A stretch of 64,000 bases of DNA from NCBI RefSeq assembly GCF_000633535.1, contig NZ_AYMR01000013.1:1-64000 (forward strand), given 5' to 3'. Position numbers and translations under genes: made by a program. Below, in pieces: positions 16,977 through 25,675 of this stretch. Positions within the stretch are counted from its first letter, which is position 1. Every line of letters begins with the position of its first letter. The stretch is from Leifsonia aquatica H1aii. GTDB lineage: Bacteria > Actinomycetota > Actinomycetes > Actinomycetales > Microbacteriaceae. A model generated the notes under the pieces. The model was not told the DNA's origin. It ran no database searches and worked only from the letters and a program-made list of their open reading frames with translations.

Positions 16977-17573
16977 AGCACGGAGAGCACCATCCGCGGT
17001 GAGGACTGGTACGGACGCGACCTGGACGGGGTGGAGTTCGTCGACGTCGAGTTCGTGGACGTCGACATGACGGAGCTGCGCTCGTCCGGGGCGACCTTCA
17101 CCGGCTGCACGTTCCGTTCGGTGCGGTTCAACGTGAGCGAGCACACCGACTCCGCGTTCGTGAACTGCACGTTCCAGGGCTGCAACTTCTTCGACACGAC
17201 CTTCACGCGCTGCAAGCTGACCGGCAGTACCTTCGACGCGTGCGAGTTCGCGCTGCTGAAGGTCCAGGGCGGCAACTGGTCGTTCGTCGACCTCGGCCGC
17301 GCGGACCTCGGGGGCGTCGACTTCCGCGGGGTGCGGCTGCGGGAGGCCGACCTCAGCCGCGTGCGCGGCGTCGAGGCGCGCTTCGAGGGCTGCGACCTCT
17401 CGGCTGCGATCCTCGCCGGAGCGAACCTCTCCGCCGCCTCCCTCGTCGGCAGCGACCTCACCGGTGTCGACCCTGCCGAGGTCTCCTTCCGGGGCGCCAC
17501 GATCGACGAGCGCCAGGCCATCGTGTTCGCCGAGGCCCTCGGCATGCACGTCGTCCCCACCCCCGAGCGCTGA
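16974..17573 (+). CDS. Pentapeptide-repeat protein
   Basis: A 199-residue protein forming a right-handed quadrilateral beta-helix of A(D/N)LXX-type repeats. Repeats are seen from DLDGVEFVDVEFVDVD near the start, through GCTFRSVRF, NCTFQGCNFFDTTF, RCKLTGSTFDACEF, to GRADLGGVDFRGVRLREADL and AGANLSAASLVGSDL. Some members (MfpA, Qnr) mimic DNA and protect gyrase from quinolones, but sequence alone does not show this here. Phe-centred repeats dominate the first half and Leu-centred repeats the second. Leaderless GTG start. The nearest following gene is convergent. Confidence 0.92.
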   Translation: MSTESTIRGEDWYGRDLDGVEFVDVEFVDVDMTELRSSGATFTGCTFRSVRFNVSEHTDSAFVNCTFQGCNFFDTTFTRCKLTGSTFDACEFALLKVQGGNWSFVDLGRADLGGVDFRGVRLREADLSRVRGVEARFEGCDLSAAILAGANLSAASLVGSDLTGVDPAEVSFRGATIDERQAIVFAEALGMHVVPTPER

Positions 17574-17580
17574 GGCACCC

Positions 17581-17642
17581 GTCGACATTCGTGCCGAATG
17601 TCGACTCCGGCGACGCCAAAGTCGACATTCGGCACGAATGCG
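17581..17642. repeat. Paired palindromic element, family 1, copy A
   Basis: A left arm at 17581-17604 and a right arm at 17621-17642 carry inverted copies of ACATTCGTGCCGAATGT, itself a near-palindrome. The spacer ends in GACGCCAAAG. The element sits exactly between convergent genes (stops at 17573 and 17649). Related copies are at 41895, 60591 and 60687. Confidence 0.9.
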
Positions 17643-17648
17643 TGGGGG

Positions 17649-18320
<672 letters not shown>

Positions 18321-18344
18321 GGGAGCTCCTTGAGGCGGTGAGGG

Positions 18345-19886
18345 TCAGGCGACCGAGCGGAGGGCGGCGGCGGGGCGGAGCCGGGAGGCGCGCCAGCCGC
18401 CGATGGCGCCGGCGATGAGGCCGCCGAGGACGGCGAGGCCGACGGCGCCGAGGATGATCCAGAGGGTCACCGGTGCGTGCAGCGCGATCTCGGTGGTGGA
18501 GGCGGCCGCCTGTCGTGCGCCGGCGAACCCGCCGCCCGCGCCGCCGAATCCGCCGCCGGGCGCGTTCGTCGCCGCCGTGCCGACGGCGCCTGCTCCGCGG
18601 CCGGCCGCGTCGGCGAAGCCCGTCCGGGTGTTCACGCTGCCTGTGAGGGTCGGGGCGATCATGTTCACCACCAGGACGCCGATGAGACCGACGGCGACGC
18701 CGATGATGCCGCCCACGACGCCCTGCACGACGGACTCGCCGGCGACCTGGCCGACGATGCGCCGGTTGGACCAGCCGATGGCCTTGAGGGTGCCGAACTC
18801 GCGGGTGCGCCGGGTGACGCCGGAGATCGTGAACAGGATGGCGATGAGGAACGCCGCGGCGAGCACGATCAGGGAGAGCCAGGTGCCGAGGTTGGAGATG
18901 AGGCTGCCGGCGCTGCCGAGCGAGCCGGAGACGTCGGAGGCCAGATCGGCTTCGGTGCTGACGGTCGCGGACGGGAGCGCCTTGGTCAGATCGGTCTTGA
19001 TCTGCGAGATGTCGCTCGAGGAGGCAGCGGTCACGTAGACCGAGGAGATCTTGCCGGCCTGGCCAGAGAGGGTCTGGGCGACGTCGAGCGGGATGTAGGC
19101 GTTGGACGCGGTGGTCGAATCGGAGCCGGTGGCCGCGACGACGCCGATGACGCTGAAGTCGGTGCCGCCGATGGTGACGGTGTCGCCGACGGCCTTGCTG
19201 GCGGTCTTGGCGTACGCGGAGTCGAGGACGACCACATCCTTGCCGGCGTCCGCCTTGGTGAAGGTGCGGCCGGAGGTCAGGGTGACCGAGGCGAGCGGGC
19301 CGACCGACTTGCCGGCCGGGTCGAGGCCCAGGACGCTGAACGAGTCGACGTTGAAGGAGCTTCCGCCCGCGCCGTCCGCGCCCCCGGTGGGCGCCGGGTT
19401 GGGTGTCGCGGCGCCGCCCTGGCCGGCGGCCTGGCGCTCCTGGCGGAGCTGCTGGAAGTCGGGGAGGGTGCCGCTGAAGCTGGTGTTCGTGAGCGAGAGG
19501 ACCGAGGCCGCCGCCGAGACGTTCTGCACCTTCTGCACGGTGGCCAGGGTGGTGTCGGCCATCACGGTGGCGCCGCGGCTGGGCTCGAGCCGGGAGGTGT
19601 TCACACTCCGGCTGCCGCCCGCGTCGGTCCCGGCGGTGGCGCCGAAGTCGAACCGGCCGCCGCCGGCCGCCGGAGTGCCGCTGCCGGCGGTGGCGGGTTG
19701 GCTGACCGTGATGTCGGTGCCGACGCCGTAGACGGACTGCAGGACGCTGGCCTGGGCATCCTTCACCCCCGCCGACACGGCGTTCACGATGATCACGAGC
19801 GCGATCGCGAGGGCCATGCCGATCGCGATGATGACCGTTTGCTTGCGGCGGTTGAGGAGTTCCCGCCGCAGATATGTCCCGAACAT
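18345..19886 (-). CDS. ABC transporter permease (MacB/FtsX-like)
   Basis: A 513-residue membrane protein. The first helix (VIIAIGMALAIALVIIVNAV, about residues 17-36) is followed by a ~230-residue extracytoplasmic domain rich in Gly, Ala, Ser and Thr, with VTLTSGRTFTKADAGKDVVVLD and VIGVVAATGSD typical of MacB periplasmic regions. Three C-terminal helices form the FtsX domain (LIVLAAAFLIAILFTISGVTRR, VVGGIIGVAVGLIGVLVVNMI, LWIILGAVGLAVLGGLIAGAI). A Gly/Ala-rich insert (about residues 430-470) precedes the last helix. Start ATG 19886 follows GGAAG. Role: efflux or envelope-stress export; substrate unknown. Confidence 0.92.
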   Translation of the reverse strand: MFGTYLRRELLNRRKQTVIIAIGMALAIALVIIVNAVSAGVKDAQASVLQSVYGVGTDITVSQPATAGSGTPAAGGGRFDFGATAGTDAGGSRSVNTSRLEPSRGATVMADTTLATVQKVQNVSAAASVLSLTNTSFSGTLPDFQQLRQERQAAGQGGAATPNPAPTGGADGAGGSSFNVDSFSVLGLDPAGKSVGPLASVTLTSGRTFTKADAGKDVVVLDSAYAKTASKAVGDTVTIGGTDFSVIGVVAATGSDSTTASNAYIPLDVAQTLSGQAGKISSVYVTAASSSDISQIKTDLTKALPSATVSTEADLASDVSGSLGSAGSLISNLGTWLSLIVLAAAFLIAILFTISGVTRRTREFGTLKAIGWSNRRIVGQVAGESVVQGVVGGIIGVAVGLIGVLVVNMIAPTLTGSVNTRTGFADAAGRGAGAVGTAATNAPGGGFGGAGGGFAGARQAAASTTEIALHAPVTLWIILGAVGLAVLGGLIAGAIGGWRASRLRPAAALRSVA

Positions 19887-20051
19887 TGGCTTCCAAACTT
19901 CGCTGTGGGTCCGACGATGACGGAAGGACGCTAGGTCCGGCCCCTTTCGGGTGCGTATGCCGTGGCTATGGTTTCGCTGAACATGTGACGGCTCGAAGCT
20001 CTCAGACTCTCCATAGGTTTCGCATAGCCGTCGCGAAGACCGCTCTTCATA

Positions 20052-20822
20052 ATGGGAAAGGTGACCATCAACGCCCGCGCCGCCTCCAGCGCCTCCAGCC
20101 AGCCCCGTACCCTTTTGCGCCGTGCGGACGGCAGCTCCATCCGCGTGCTCGTCGTCGACGACGAGTCCACGCTGACGGACCTGCTCGCCATGGCGCTGCA
20201 CTACGAGGACTGGGAGGTGCGCACGGCCGCCAACGGCCAGCAGGCGCTGCAGCTCTCGCGCGAGTTCAAGCCGGATGTCGTGGTGCTGGACATCATGCTC
20301 CCCGACATCGACGGTCTCCAAGTGCTCTCGCGCATGCGCGCCGACGGCAACGAGGCGCCCGTGCTGTTCCTGACGGCGAAGGACTCGCTCGACGACCGCA
20401 TCGCCGGCTTGACCGCCGGCGGCGACGACTACGTGACGAAGCCGTTCAGCCTGGAGGAGCTGGTGGCGCGTCTGCGGGGGCTGCTGCGCCGGTCGCGCGC
20501 GGCGGTGGCGGACCATGACGACCCGGTGCTGATCGTCGGCGACCTCGTGCTGGACGAGGACAGCTACGAGGTGCACCGCGACGGCGAGCTCATCCAGCTC
20601 ACCGCGACGGAGTTCGAGCTGCTGCGCTTCCTGATGCGCAACCCGCGACGCGTGCTGAGCAAGGCGCAGATCCTCGACCGGGTGTGGAGCTACGACTTCG
20701 GCGGCTCCTCGAGCGTGGTCGAGCTCTACATCTCCTACCTGCGGAAGAAGATCGACGCCGGACGCCCGGCGATGATCCACACGGTGCGCGGCGCCGGATA
20801 CATGGTGAAGGCCGCGCAATGA
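20052..20822 (+). CDS. OmpR/PhoB-family response regulator
   Basis: A 256-residue DNA-binding response regulator. A ~30-residue N-terminal tail precedes the receiver (RVLVVDDESTLTDLL). The acidic pocket is the DD pair of VVDDE, and phospho-acceptor D80 lies in VVVLDIMLPD; the conserved Lys is in DYVTKPFSLEEL. The winged-helix effector runs from LTATEFELLRFLMRNPRRVLSKAQIL to TVRGAGYMVKAAQ. Its last four bases overlap the kinase start (ATGA). The family usually activates linked targets; the divergent ABC pair is the obvious candidate. Confidence 0.94.
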   Translation: MGKVTINARAASSASSQPRTLLRRADGSSIRVLVVDDESTLTDLLAMALHYEDWEVRTAANGQQALQLSREFKPDVVVLDIMLPDIDGLQVLSRMRADGNEAPVLFLTAKDSLDDRIAGLTAGGDDYVTKPFSLEELVARLRGLLRRSRAAVADHDDPVLIVGDLVLDEDSYEVHRDGELIQLTATEFELLRFLMRNPRRVLSKAQILDRVWSYDFGGSSSVVELYISYLRKKIDAGRPAMIHTVRGAGYMVKAAQ

Positions 20823-22588
20823 CCACAGCCCGCACCGCGGGCGCTCCGGCATCCGGCGGTGCGAACGGCTGGTTCCACCGCATCCGCCCCTTCCGCTCGT
20901 GGACGCTGCGCAGCCGCGTCGTGCTCGCCGTCGTGGCGATGCTCGCGGTGCTCGGCGCCGTAATCGGGACGGTCAGCGTTCTGGCGTTGCAGAGCTATCT
21001 GGTGGGGCGGCTCGACGCGCAGCTGACCTCGTCGCTCAATCGCGGTCAGCAGCGGGCGAACTCCCTGTTCGGCTCCGGTCCGACCGGGCCGCAGGTCCCT
21101 CAGGTGGTGGCGGCACCCGGTCAGCAGACCGAGACCTTCGGCGTGGTGCGGAACGGGATGAATCTGCTCTACCCCGTCATCCTCGCCGACCGGCCGCCGG
21201 AGGGTGCACCCGATCAGTCCGCCGCCCCGCAGACGGTCGACATCAACCGGTCGGCATTGCTCGCGCTCCCGGCTGACGGGCGGCCGCGCACGATCACACT
21301 GGGGCCGACCGTGGGCGACTACCGTGTCGCCGCCGTGCCTCTCGACAACGGCGACAGCGTCATCATCGGCCTGCCGTTGGCGCCCGTGAACGCGACCGTC
21401 GCCCAGCTCACGCTCGTCATCGTGCTCGTGACGCTCGCCGGCCTCATCTTCGCCTTCCTGCTGGCCAGCTTCATCGTGCGCCTCGCCATGAGGCCGCTGG
21501 AGCGGGTGACGGGGACCGCCGAGCAGGTGGCGAACATGCCGCTCGACCGCGGCGACGTCGCGCTCTCCGTGCGCGTGCCCGAGGCCGACACCGACCCGCA
21601 CACCGAGGTCGGCAAGGTGGGGTCCGCGCTCAACCGGATGCTCGGCCACGTCGCGTCCGCGCTGACCGCGCGCCAGGCCAGCGAGCAGAAGGTGCGCCAG
21701 TTCGTGGCCGACGCGAGCCACGAGCTGCGGACCCCGCTCGCCTCCATCCGCGGCTACGCCGAGCTGACCCGGCGCGCTCCGCATGAGCTGCCGGCCGACG
21801 TCACCCGCTCGCTGGGGCGGATCGAGTCGGAGGCGACGCGCATGACCTCGCTGGTGGAGGACCTGCTGCTGCTGGCCCGGCTCGATGAGGGCCGCGAGCT
21901 CGATCGCGACCCGGTCGACCTCTCCCTGCTGCTCATCGACGCACTGAGCGATGCGCACGCCGCCGGCCCCGACCACCACTGGCGCATCCTCGTTCCGGAG
22001 GAGCCCGTGGAGGTCGTCGGCGACGCCCCGCGCCTGCATCAGGTCGTGATGAACCTGCTCGCGAACGCCCGGGTCCACACACCGGAGGGCACCGTCGTGA
22101 CGGCGGCGCTCGCCGTCGACCGGGAGGCCGGACGTGCGATCGTGACCGTCGAGGACAACGGCCCGGGCATCCCGGAGGACCTGCAGTCCACGCTCTTCGA
22201 GCGATTCGCCCGCGGTGACAGCTCCCGCAACCGGGCCACCGGTTCGACCGGGCTCGGACTCGCGATCGTGCAGGCCGTGGTGATCGCCCACGGCGGCGAC
22301 GTCTCGGTGACCAGCGAGCCGGGCGCCACCGTGTTCACGGTCGCCCTGCCGCTCGTCGAGGTCGGGAATGCTCTCGCCGAGGAGGCGCCGATCCTGGATC
22401 CGGACGAGCTGGACGAGCTGGACGGCGATGGCGGCGAGATCGTGGACGGCGAGATCGTGGATGCCGAGATCGTGGACGGCGAGATCGTGGACGGCGAGAC
22501 CGTGGCCGACGCCGGGTACGGCGAGACCGGTCGCGCCCCCGCGCCGGACGAGACCGTCGTGCCCGGACCGCGAACGGACCGGGAGTGA
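20819..22588 (+). CDS. Membrane sensor histidine kinase with acidic repeat tail
   Basis: A 589-residue sensor kinase. TM1 is at about residues 38-62 and TM2 at about 196-222, with a ~135-residue extracytoplasmic sensor between them. HAMP follows, then HisKA with H301 in DASHELRTPLASIRGY, and HATPase_c with N-box NARVHTPEGT, DNGPGIPEDLQ and GSTGLGLAIVQ. After the ATPase domain there is an unusual acidic tail of ~70 residues containing DELDELDGDGG and five 5-residue repeats (GEIVD type). It is translationally coupled on both sides: ATGA with the response regulator and GTGA with the hydrolase. Confidence 0.94.
   Translation: MTTARTAGAPASGGANGWFHRIRPFRSWTLRSRVVLAVVAMLAVLGAVIGTVSVLALQSYLVGRLDAQLTSSLNRGQQRANSLFGSGPTGPQVPQVVAAPGQQTETFGVVRNGMNLLYPVILADRPPEGAPDQSAAPQTVDINRSALLALPADGRPRTITLGPTVGDYRVAAVPLDNGDSVIIGLPLAPVNATVAQLTLVIVLVTLAGLIFAFLLASFIVRLAMRPLERVTGTAEQVANMPLDRGDVALSVRVPEADTDPHTEVGKVGSALNRMLGHVASALTARQASEQKVRQFVADASHELRTPLASIRGYAELTRRAPHELPADVTRSLGRIESEATRMTSLVEDLLLLARLDEGRELDRDPVDLSLLLIDALSDAHAAGPDHHWRILVPEEPVEVVGDAPRLHQVVMNLLANARVHTPEGTVVTAALAVDREAGRAIVTVEDNGPGIPEDLQSTLFERFARGDSSRNRATGSTGLGLAIVQAVVIAHGGDVSVTSEPGATVFTVALPLVEVGNALAEEAPILDPDELDELDGDGGEIVDGEIVDAEIVDGEIVDGETVADAGYGETGRAPAPDETVVPGPRTDRE
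22433..22507 (+). repeat. Five 15-bp tandem repeats in the kinase C-terminus
   Basis: Unit GGCGAGATCGTGGAC repeats five times with few changes, encoding GEIVD, GEIVD, AEIVD, GEIVD, GETVA. A 15-bp period keeps frame, so copy number can change without truncating the kinase. Confidence 0.9.
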
Positions 22589-23379
22589 CCTCACCGGGAG
22601 CGACCGGCCGGGTGTCGATCGCGGCCACGCCGTACGGCCCGGTCACCGCGCCCCCGCTCGTCTTCCTCCGCGGGCTCCCCGCACTCCCGCACGCGCCGCG
22701 GGCGATCGACGCCTTCACGGAGCGTCTGTCGCTGCGGGGCACCGAGGGCCACCGCGTCTACGCGCTCGGCCGCCCGTCGGCGCTGCCCGAGGCGCCCACG
22801 ATGGCGGAGGTCGCCGACCTCTACGCGCGCGTGCTGCGCCGTCGCTTCGGCGGCCGTCCCGTTCCGCTGCTGGGAACGTCCACCGGGGCGAGCATCGCTC
22901 TGCAGCTCGCCGTCGACCATCCCGAGCTGGTGAGCACACTGGTGATCGTCTCGGGAGCGGGACGACTCGGCGACGAAGGGCGGCTGCTGCAGCGGCGCTA
23001 CGCCGACCAGGTGGAGTCGGGGGATCGCCGGGCCGACGCCGAGCTGGCGCTGGCCACCCTCGACTTCCTGGGCGCCGGTCCGATGCTGCGGGCCGTGGCG
23101 CCCTTCCTCACGGCCCCGGAGGACGTGAGCACCCTCGTCCCGCTGGTGCGTGCCGAAGACGGCTTCGACATCCTCGACCGGGCGGAGCGGATCGCGGCGC
23201 CCACGCTGTTCCTGTGCGGCGACCGCGACGCGTTCTACCCGCCCGACGTCGTCCGCGCGACCGCCGCGCGCATTCCCGGCGCCCGCGCCATCGTCCGGTC
23301 GCACTGCGCCCACGGGGAGGTCGTGCTGCGGCCCGGGCACGGAGCGGTCGTCTTCGGGTTCCTGCACCGCCATCGCTGA
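22585..23379 (+). CDS. Alpha/beta hydrolase
   Basis: A 264-residue alpha/beta-fold hydrolase coupled to the kinase by a GTGA overlap. The nucleophile elbow is LLGTSTGASIALQLA (Ser in GTSTG). The likely acid is in FLCGDRDAFYPPD and the His in SHCAHGEVVL near the C-terminus. The N-terminal strand PPLVFLRGLPALPHAPRAID holds the oxyanion region but lacks the usual HG dipeptide (LRGLP). It may be an esterase, lactonase or haloperoxidase-like enzyme; the substrate is not evident. A hydrolase as third gene of a two-component operon is not a standard arrangement. Confidence 0.87.
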   Translation: MTSPGATGRVSIAATPYGPVTAPPLVFLRGLPALPHAPRAIDAFTERLSLRGTEGHRVYALGRPSALPEAPTMAEVADLYARVLRRRFGGRPVPLLGTSTGASIALQLAVDHPELVSTLVIVSGAGRLGDEGRLLQRRYADQVESGDRRADAELALATLDFLGAGPMLRAVAPFLTAPEDVSTLVPLVRAEDGFDILDRAERIAAPTLFLCGDRDAFYPPDVVRATAARIPGARAIVRSHCAHGEVVLRPGHGAVVFGFLHRHR

Positions 23380-23414
23380 CCACGATTTGCATCCCGGCGC
23401 TCCCGTCCCGTACC

Positions 23415-23560
23415 CTGGTCGAAGCCAAAGACCGCTGGTCCGCGTGTTCGCACGCAGAGAAGATCCACTCAGGTGGGCGCCCGCGCAGGTGTATGAAGCA
23501 AGTTTCGCAGGTTTCTGCAATCCTCTCGCTCCGTGCCTCTGCGCCGGAGCTTTTTTCTTT
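23415..23560 (+). ncRNA. Ribosomal protein L10 leader with attenuator
   Basis: Upstream of rplJ the RNA contains AAAGACCGCTGGTCC (about 23428-23442), the conserved core of the L10(L12)4-binding leader. About 85 nt later the stem GCTCCG (23528-23533) / CGGAGC (23545-23550) is followed by TTTTTTCTTT at 23551-23560. That is one of the few U-tract terminators in the window. The pair suggests autoregulation of rplJL by premature termination. Confidence 0.82.
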
Positions 23561-23621
23561 CCCGCGGTCGAGGCGCACGCCGCTCCCGCGGTGTGCGACG
23601 AAGAAGATTGAGAGGTAGGCC

Positions 23622-24137
23622 ATGGCGAACAAGGAAGCCACGGTTGCCGAGCTCGAGAACCTGTTCACGAGCTCGACCGCCGTTCTGCTGACCGAGTACC
23701 GCGGTCTCACTGTCGCTCAGCTCAAGCAGCTGCGCACGTCGATCAGTGAGCACGCGACGTACGCCGTGGTGAAGAACACGCTGACCAAGATCGCAGCGAA
23801 CAAGGCCGGAATCTCGTCGTTCGACGACGAGCTCGCCGGTCCGTCCGCGATCGCATTCGTGCACGGCGACCCGGTCGCCGTCGCGAAGGCTCTGCGTGAC
23901 TTCACCAAGGCGAACCCTCTGCTGGTGGTCAAGGGCGGTTACTTCGACGGTAACCCGCTCACCGCCGAAGAGGTAGGCAAGCTCGCCGACCTCGAGTCCC
24001 GTGAGGTTCTGCTGGCCAAGCTGGCCGGCGCCTTCAAGGCCTCGCTGTTCGGAGCCGCATATCTGTTCAACGCACCGCTGTCGCAGGCCGTTCGCACGGT
24101 CGACGCGCTGCGTGAGAAGCAGGAGTCCGCTGCGTAA
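23622..24137 (+). CDS. rplJ: 50S ribosomal protein L10
   Basis: L10 anchors the L7/L12 dimers to form the ribosomal stalk. The 171-residue length is normal. Landmarks are [36 protein letters not shown] and the C-terminal helix that binds L12 ([13 protein letters not shown]). AGAGGTAGG precedes the ATG. It is the first gene of the rplJ-rplL pair and follows its own leader/attenuator. Confidence 0.98.
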   Translation: MANKEATVAELENLFTSSTAVLLTEYRGLTVAQLKQLRTSISEHATYAVVKNTLTKIAANKAGISSFDDELAGPSAIAFVHGDPVAVAKALRDFTKANPLLVVKGGYFDGNPLTAEEVGKLADLESREVLLAKLAGAFKASLFGAAYLFNAPLSQAVRTVDALREKQESAA

Positions 24138-24207
24138 TTCCCTCGGGAATCGGGTCCTGCGGGGCCCCGCAAGCGGTGAGTAACCAACACACACTAAGGA
24201 GAAAATC

Positions 24208-24594
24208 ATGGCAAAGCTGTCGACTGACGAGCTGCTCGACGCGTTCAAGGAGCTCACCCTCATCGAGCTCAGCGAGTTCGTGAAGAAGTTCGAGGAGACC
24301 TTCGAGGTCACCGCCGCCGCCCCCGTCGCCGTTGCTGCGGCCGGTGCCGGCGCTGCCGCCCCCGCGGAAGAGGTCGAGGAGAAGGACTCCTTCGACGTCG
24401 TCCTCGAGGCGGCCGGCGACAAGAAGATCCAGGTCATCAAGGAGGTGCGCGCCCTCACCAGCCTCGGCCTCGGTGAGGCGAAGGCTCTCGTCGACGGTGC
24501 GCCCAGCACCGTTCTCGAGGGTGCCAACAAGGAGACCGCTGACAAGGCGAAGGCCCAGCTCGAAGAGGCTGGCGCCACCATCACCCTGAAGTAG
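24208..24594 (+). CDS. rplL: 50S ribosomal protein L7/L12
   Basis: The stalk protein recruits translational GTPases and is present in several copies per ribosome. The 128 residues comprise an N-terminal dimerisation domain ([18 protein letters not shown]), an Ala-rich hinge (about residues 34-52) and the C-terminal globular domain ([24 protein letters not shown]). AAGGAGAAAATC precedes the ATG. It is followed by tandem hairpins that terminate the operon. Confidence 0.98.
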   Translation: MAKLSTDELLDAFKELTLIELSEFVKKFEETFEVTAAAPVAVAAAGAGAAAPAEEVEEKDSFDVVLEAAGDKKIQVIKEVRALTSLGLGEAKALVDGAPSTVLEGANKETADKAKAQLEEAGATITLK

Positions 24595-24601
24595 TCGACG
24601 C

Positions 24602-24710
24602 CCCATCGGGGCTCTTCTACACGCAGGTTGACGCTGCACGACGCGGACTCCTCTCACGAGAGTGTCCGCGTTGTGGAGGGCGTCGCCCCCACTGCGGGGC
24701 GACGCCCTCC
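24602..24710 (+). terminator. Terminator cluster after rplL
   Basis: Three hairpins follow the rplL stop. GCCCC-AT(C)-GGGGC with TCTTCT comes first; then GCGGAC...GTCCGC with inner CTCTC/GAGAG; then a perfect 15-bp stem GGAGGGCGTCGCCCC (24675-24689) / GGGGCGACGCCCTCC (24696-24710). Confidence 0.8.
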
Positions 24711-24820
24711 GTGCGTTAACGGCGCGCGGACGCGGACACGCTCATCCCCATCAGAGCGTCCGATCGCGCCTGCCCGCGTGCATCGGTGTGCAAGGACGCA
24801 CAACCGGAAGAAGAACAACG

Positions 24821-24964
24821 ATGAGTACATCGCTGTGGCGCAGCTGCGCCGCATACCTCCGCGGCCTCGGGGCCGCGATCCTGCACGGTGACGACCGCGA
24901 CAGCGGCGCCCACCCGCCGGATCTGTGCCGCAGGACCCTGCTGTACGACCGGTACCTGCGGTAA
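24821..24964 (+). CDS. Small ORF of 47 residues, unknown function
   Basis: Not recognised. An ATG at 24821 opens a 47-codon frame (MSTSLWRSCAAYLRGLG to LCRRTLLYDRYLR) rich in Arg, Leu and Ala, with two Cys. GGAAG lies about 12 nt upstream, a weak ribosome-binding site. It sits alone between the rplL terminators and a perfect 15-bp hairpin, which suggests a defined short transcript. It could be a small protein or a non-coding RNA that happens to contain a frame. Confidence 0.4.
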   Translation: MSTSLWRSCAAYLRGLGAAILHGDDRDSGAHPPDLCRRTLLYDRYLR

Positions 24965-24977
24965 CCCGACACACGAC

Positions 24978-25012
24978 GCGCCCCCGGGCCGGAACCTCCG
25001 GCCCGGGGGCGC
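24978..25012. terminator. Bidirectional hairpin between small ORF and doxX
   Basis: A perfect 15-bp stem, GCGCCCCCGGGCCGG (24978-24992) / CCGGCCCGGGGGCGC (24998-25012), with a 5-nt loop. It can serve the small ORF on the plus strand and the DoxX gene (stop at 25065) on the minus strand. Confidence 0.8.
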
Positions 25013-25064
25013 TGGTGCGTCGTCCGCACACGCCGCGCTGCGGAGCGGCGGCATGCCCGGCGGC

Positions 25065-25505
25065 TCAGGCGACGAGCGGCGCGCGTCCGCGCAGGACGAC
25101 CCGGTGCACCGAGAACCGTCCGGGGCCGGTCAGGGCGAGCGCGACGGCCGCGCACGCGATCAGCAGCGGGAGCTCGTAGCCGCCGTCAGCGGCGAAGAAG
25201 CCCGCCCCGGCGTGAGCGGTGAAGACCGCTCCGAGCATCGCGATCGCGGCCAGCAGGCCGGCCGCGCGTGTCCCGATCCCGAGCACGATGAGGGAGCCGC
25301 CGACGAGCTCGATGGCGGCGACGGCCGGGGCGACCAGCTCGGCCAGGGGGATGCCCATCCCCGCGAACGACTCCGTCACGCCGGGAAGGGTGAGTACGAG
25401 CAGCTTCTGCAGCCCGTGGGCGATGAGGGTGCCGCCGACCGCGAACCGCAGCAGCAGCAGTCCGAGGTCGAGGGTGGCCGGGCGGGATGTCGAGCGTGCG
25501 CTCAT
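25065..25505 (-). CDS. DoxX-family membrane protein
   Basis: A 146-residue four-helix membrane protein. LDLGLLLLRFAVGGTLIAHGLQKLL is the typical first helix, followed by TESFAGMGIPLAELVAPAVAAIELVGGSLIVLGIGTR and two more helices. In mycobacteria DoxX associates with superoxide dismutase and a thiosulfate:quinone-type enzyme; here no such partner is adjacent. The ATG at 25505 follows GGAGGA. It is a single gene upstream-facing the methyltransferase promoter. Confidence 0.9.
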   Translation of the reverse strand: MSARSTSRPATLDLGLLLLRFAVGGTLIAHGLQKLLVLTLPGVTESFAGMGIPLAELVAPAVAAIELVGGSLIVLGIGTRAAGLLAAIAMLGAVFTAHAGAGFFAADGGYELPLLIACAAVALALTGPGRFSVHRVVLRGRAPLVA

Positions 25506-25660
25506 GGGATTCCTCCGTCGATCGGTGGTCAGGTCCGCGTCTCGGGTTCCGCACCGCCACCCTCCCAGCGCGCCCTGACCTCGCCGTGCGGATGTGCTCC
25601 GAATCGTCGGGGAGCGGCGCGTCGACTGAACCTCGGCCGCACCCGTTCCGTGTGGGCGCC

Positions 25661-25675
25661 TAGGCTTCCGGCATG
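25661..25675 (+). promoter_or_regulatory. Leaderless promoter of the methyltransferase gene
   Basis: TAGGCT at 25661-25666, a 6-nt gap, then ATG 25673. Confidence 0.6.

Noticed and set aside
16974-17573. Quinolone-resistance protein (Qnr/MfpA)
   Set aside because: The pentapeptide fold is shared by many unrelated proteins. Nothing specific to gyrase-binding members could be read, so only the fold is claimed.
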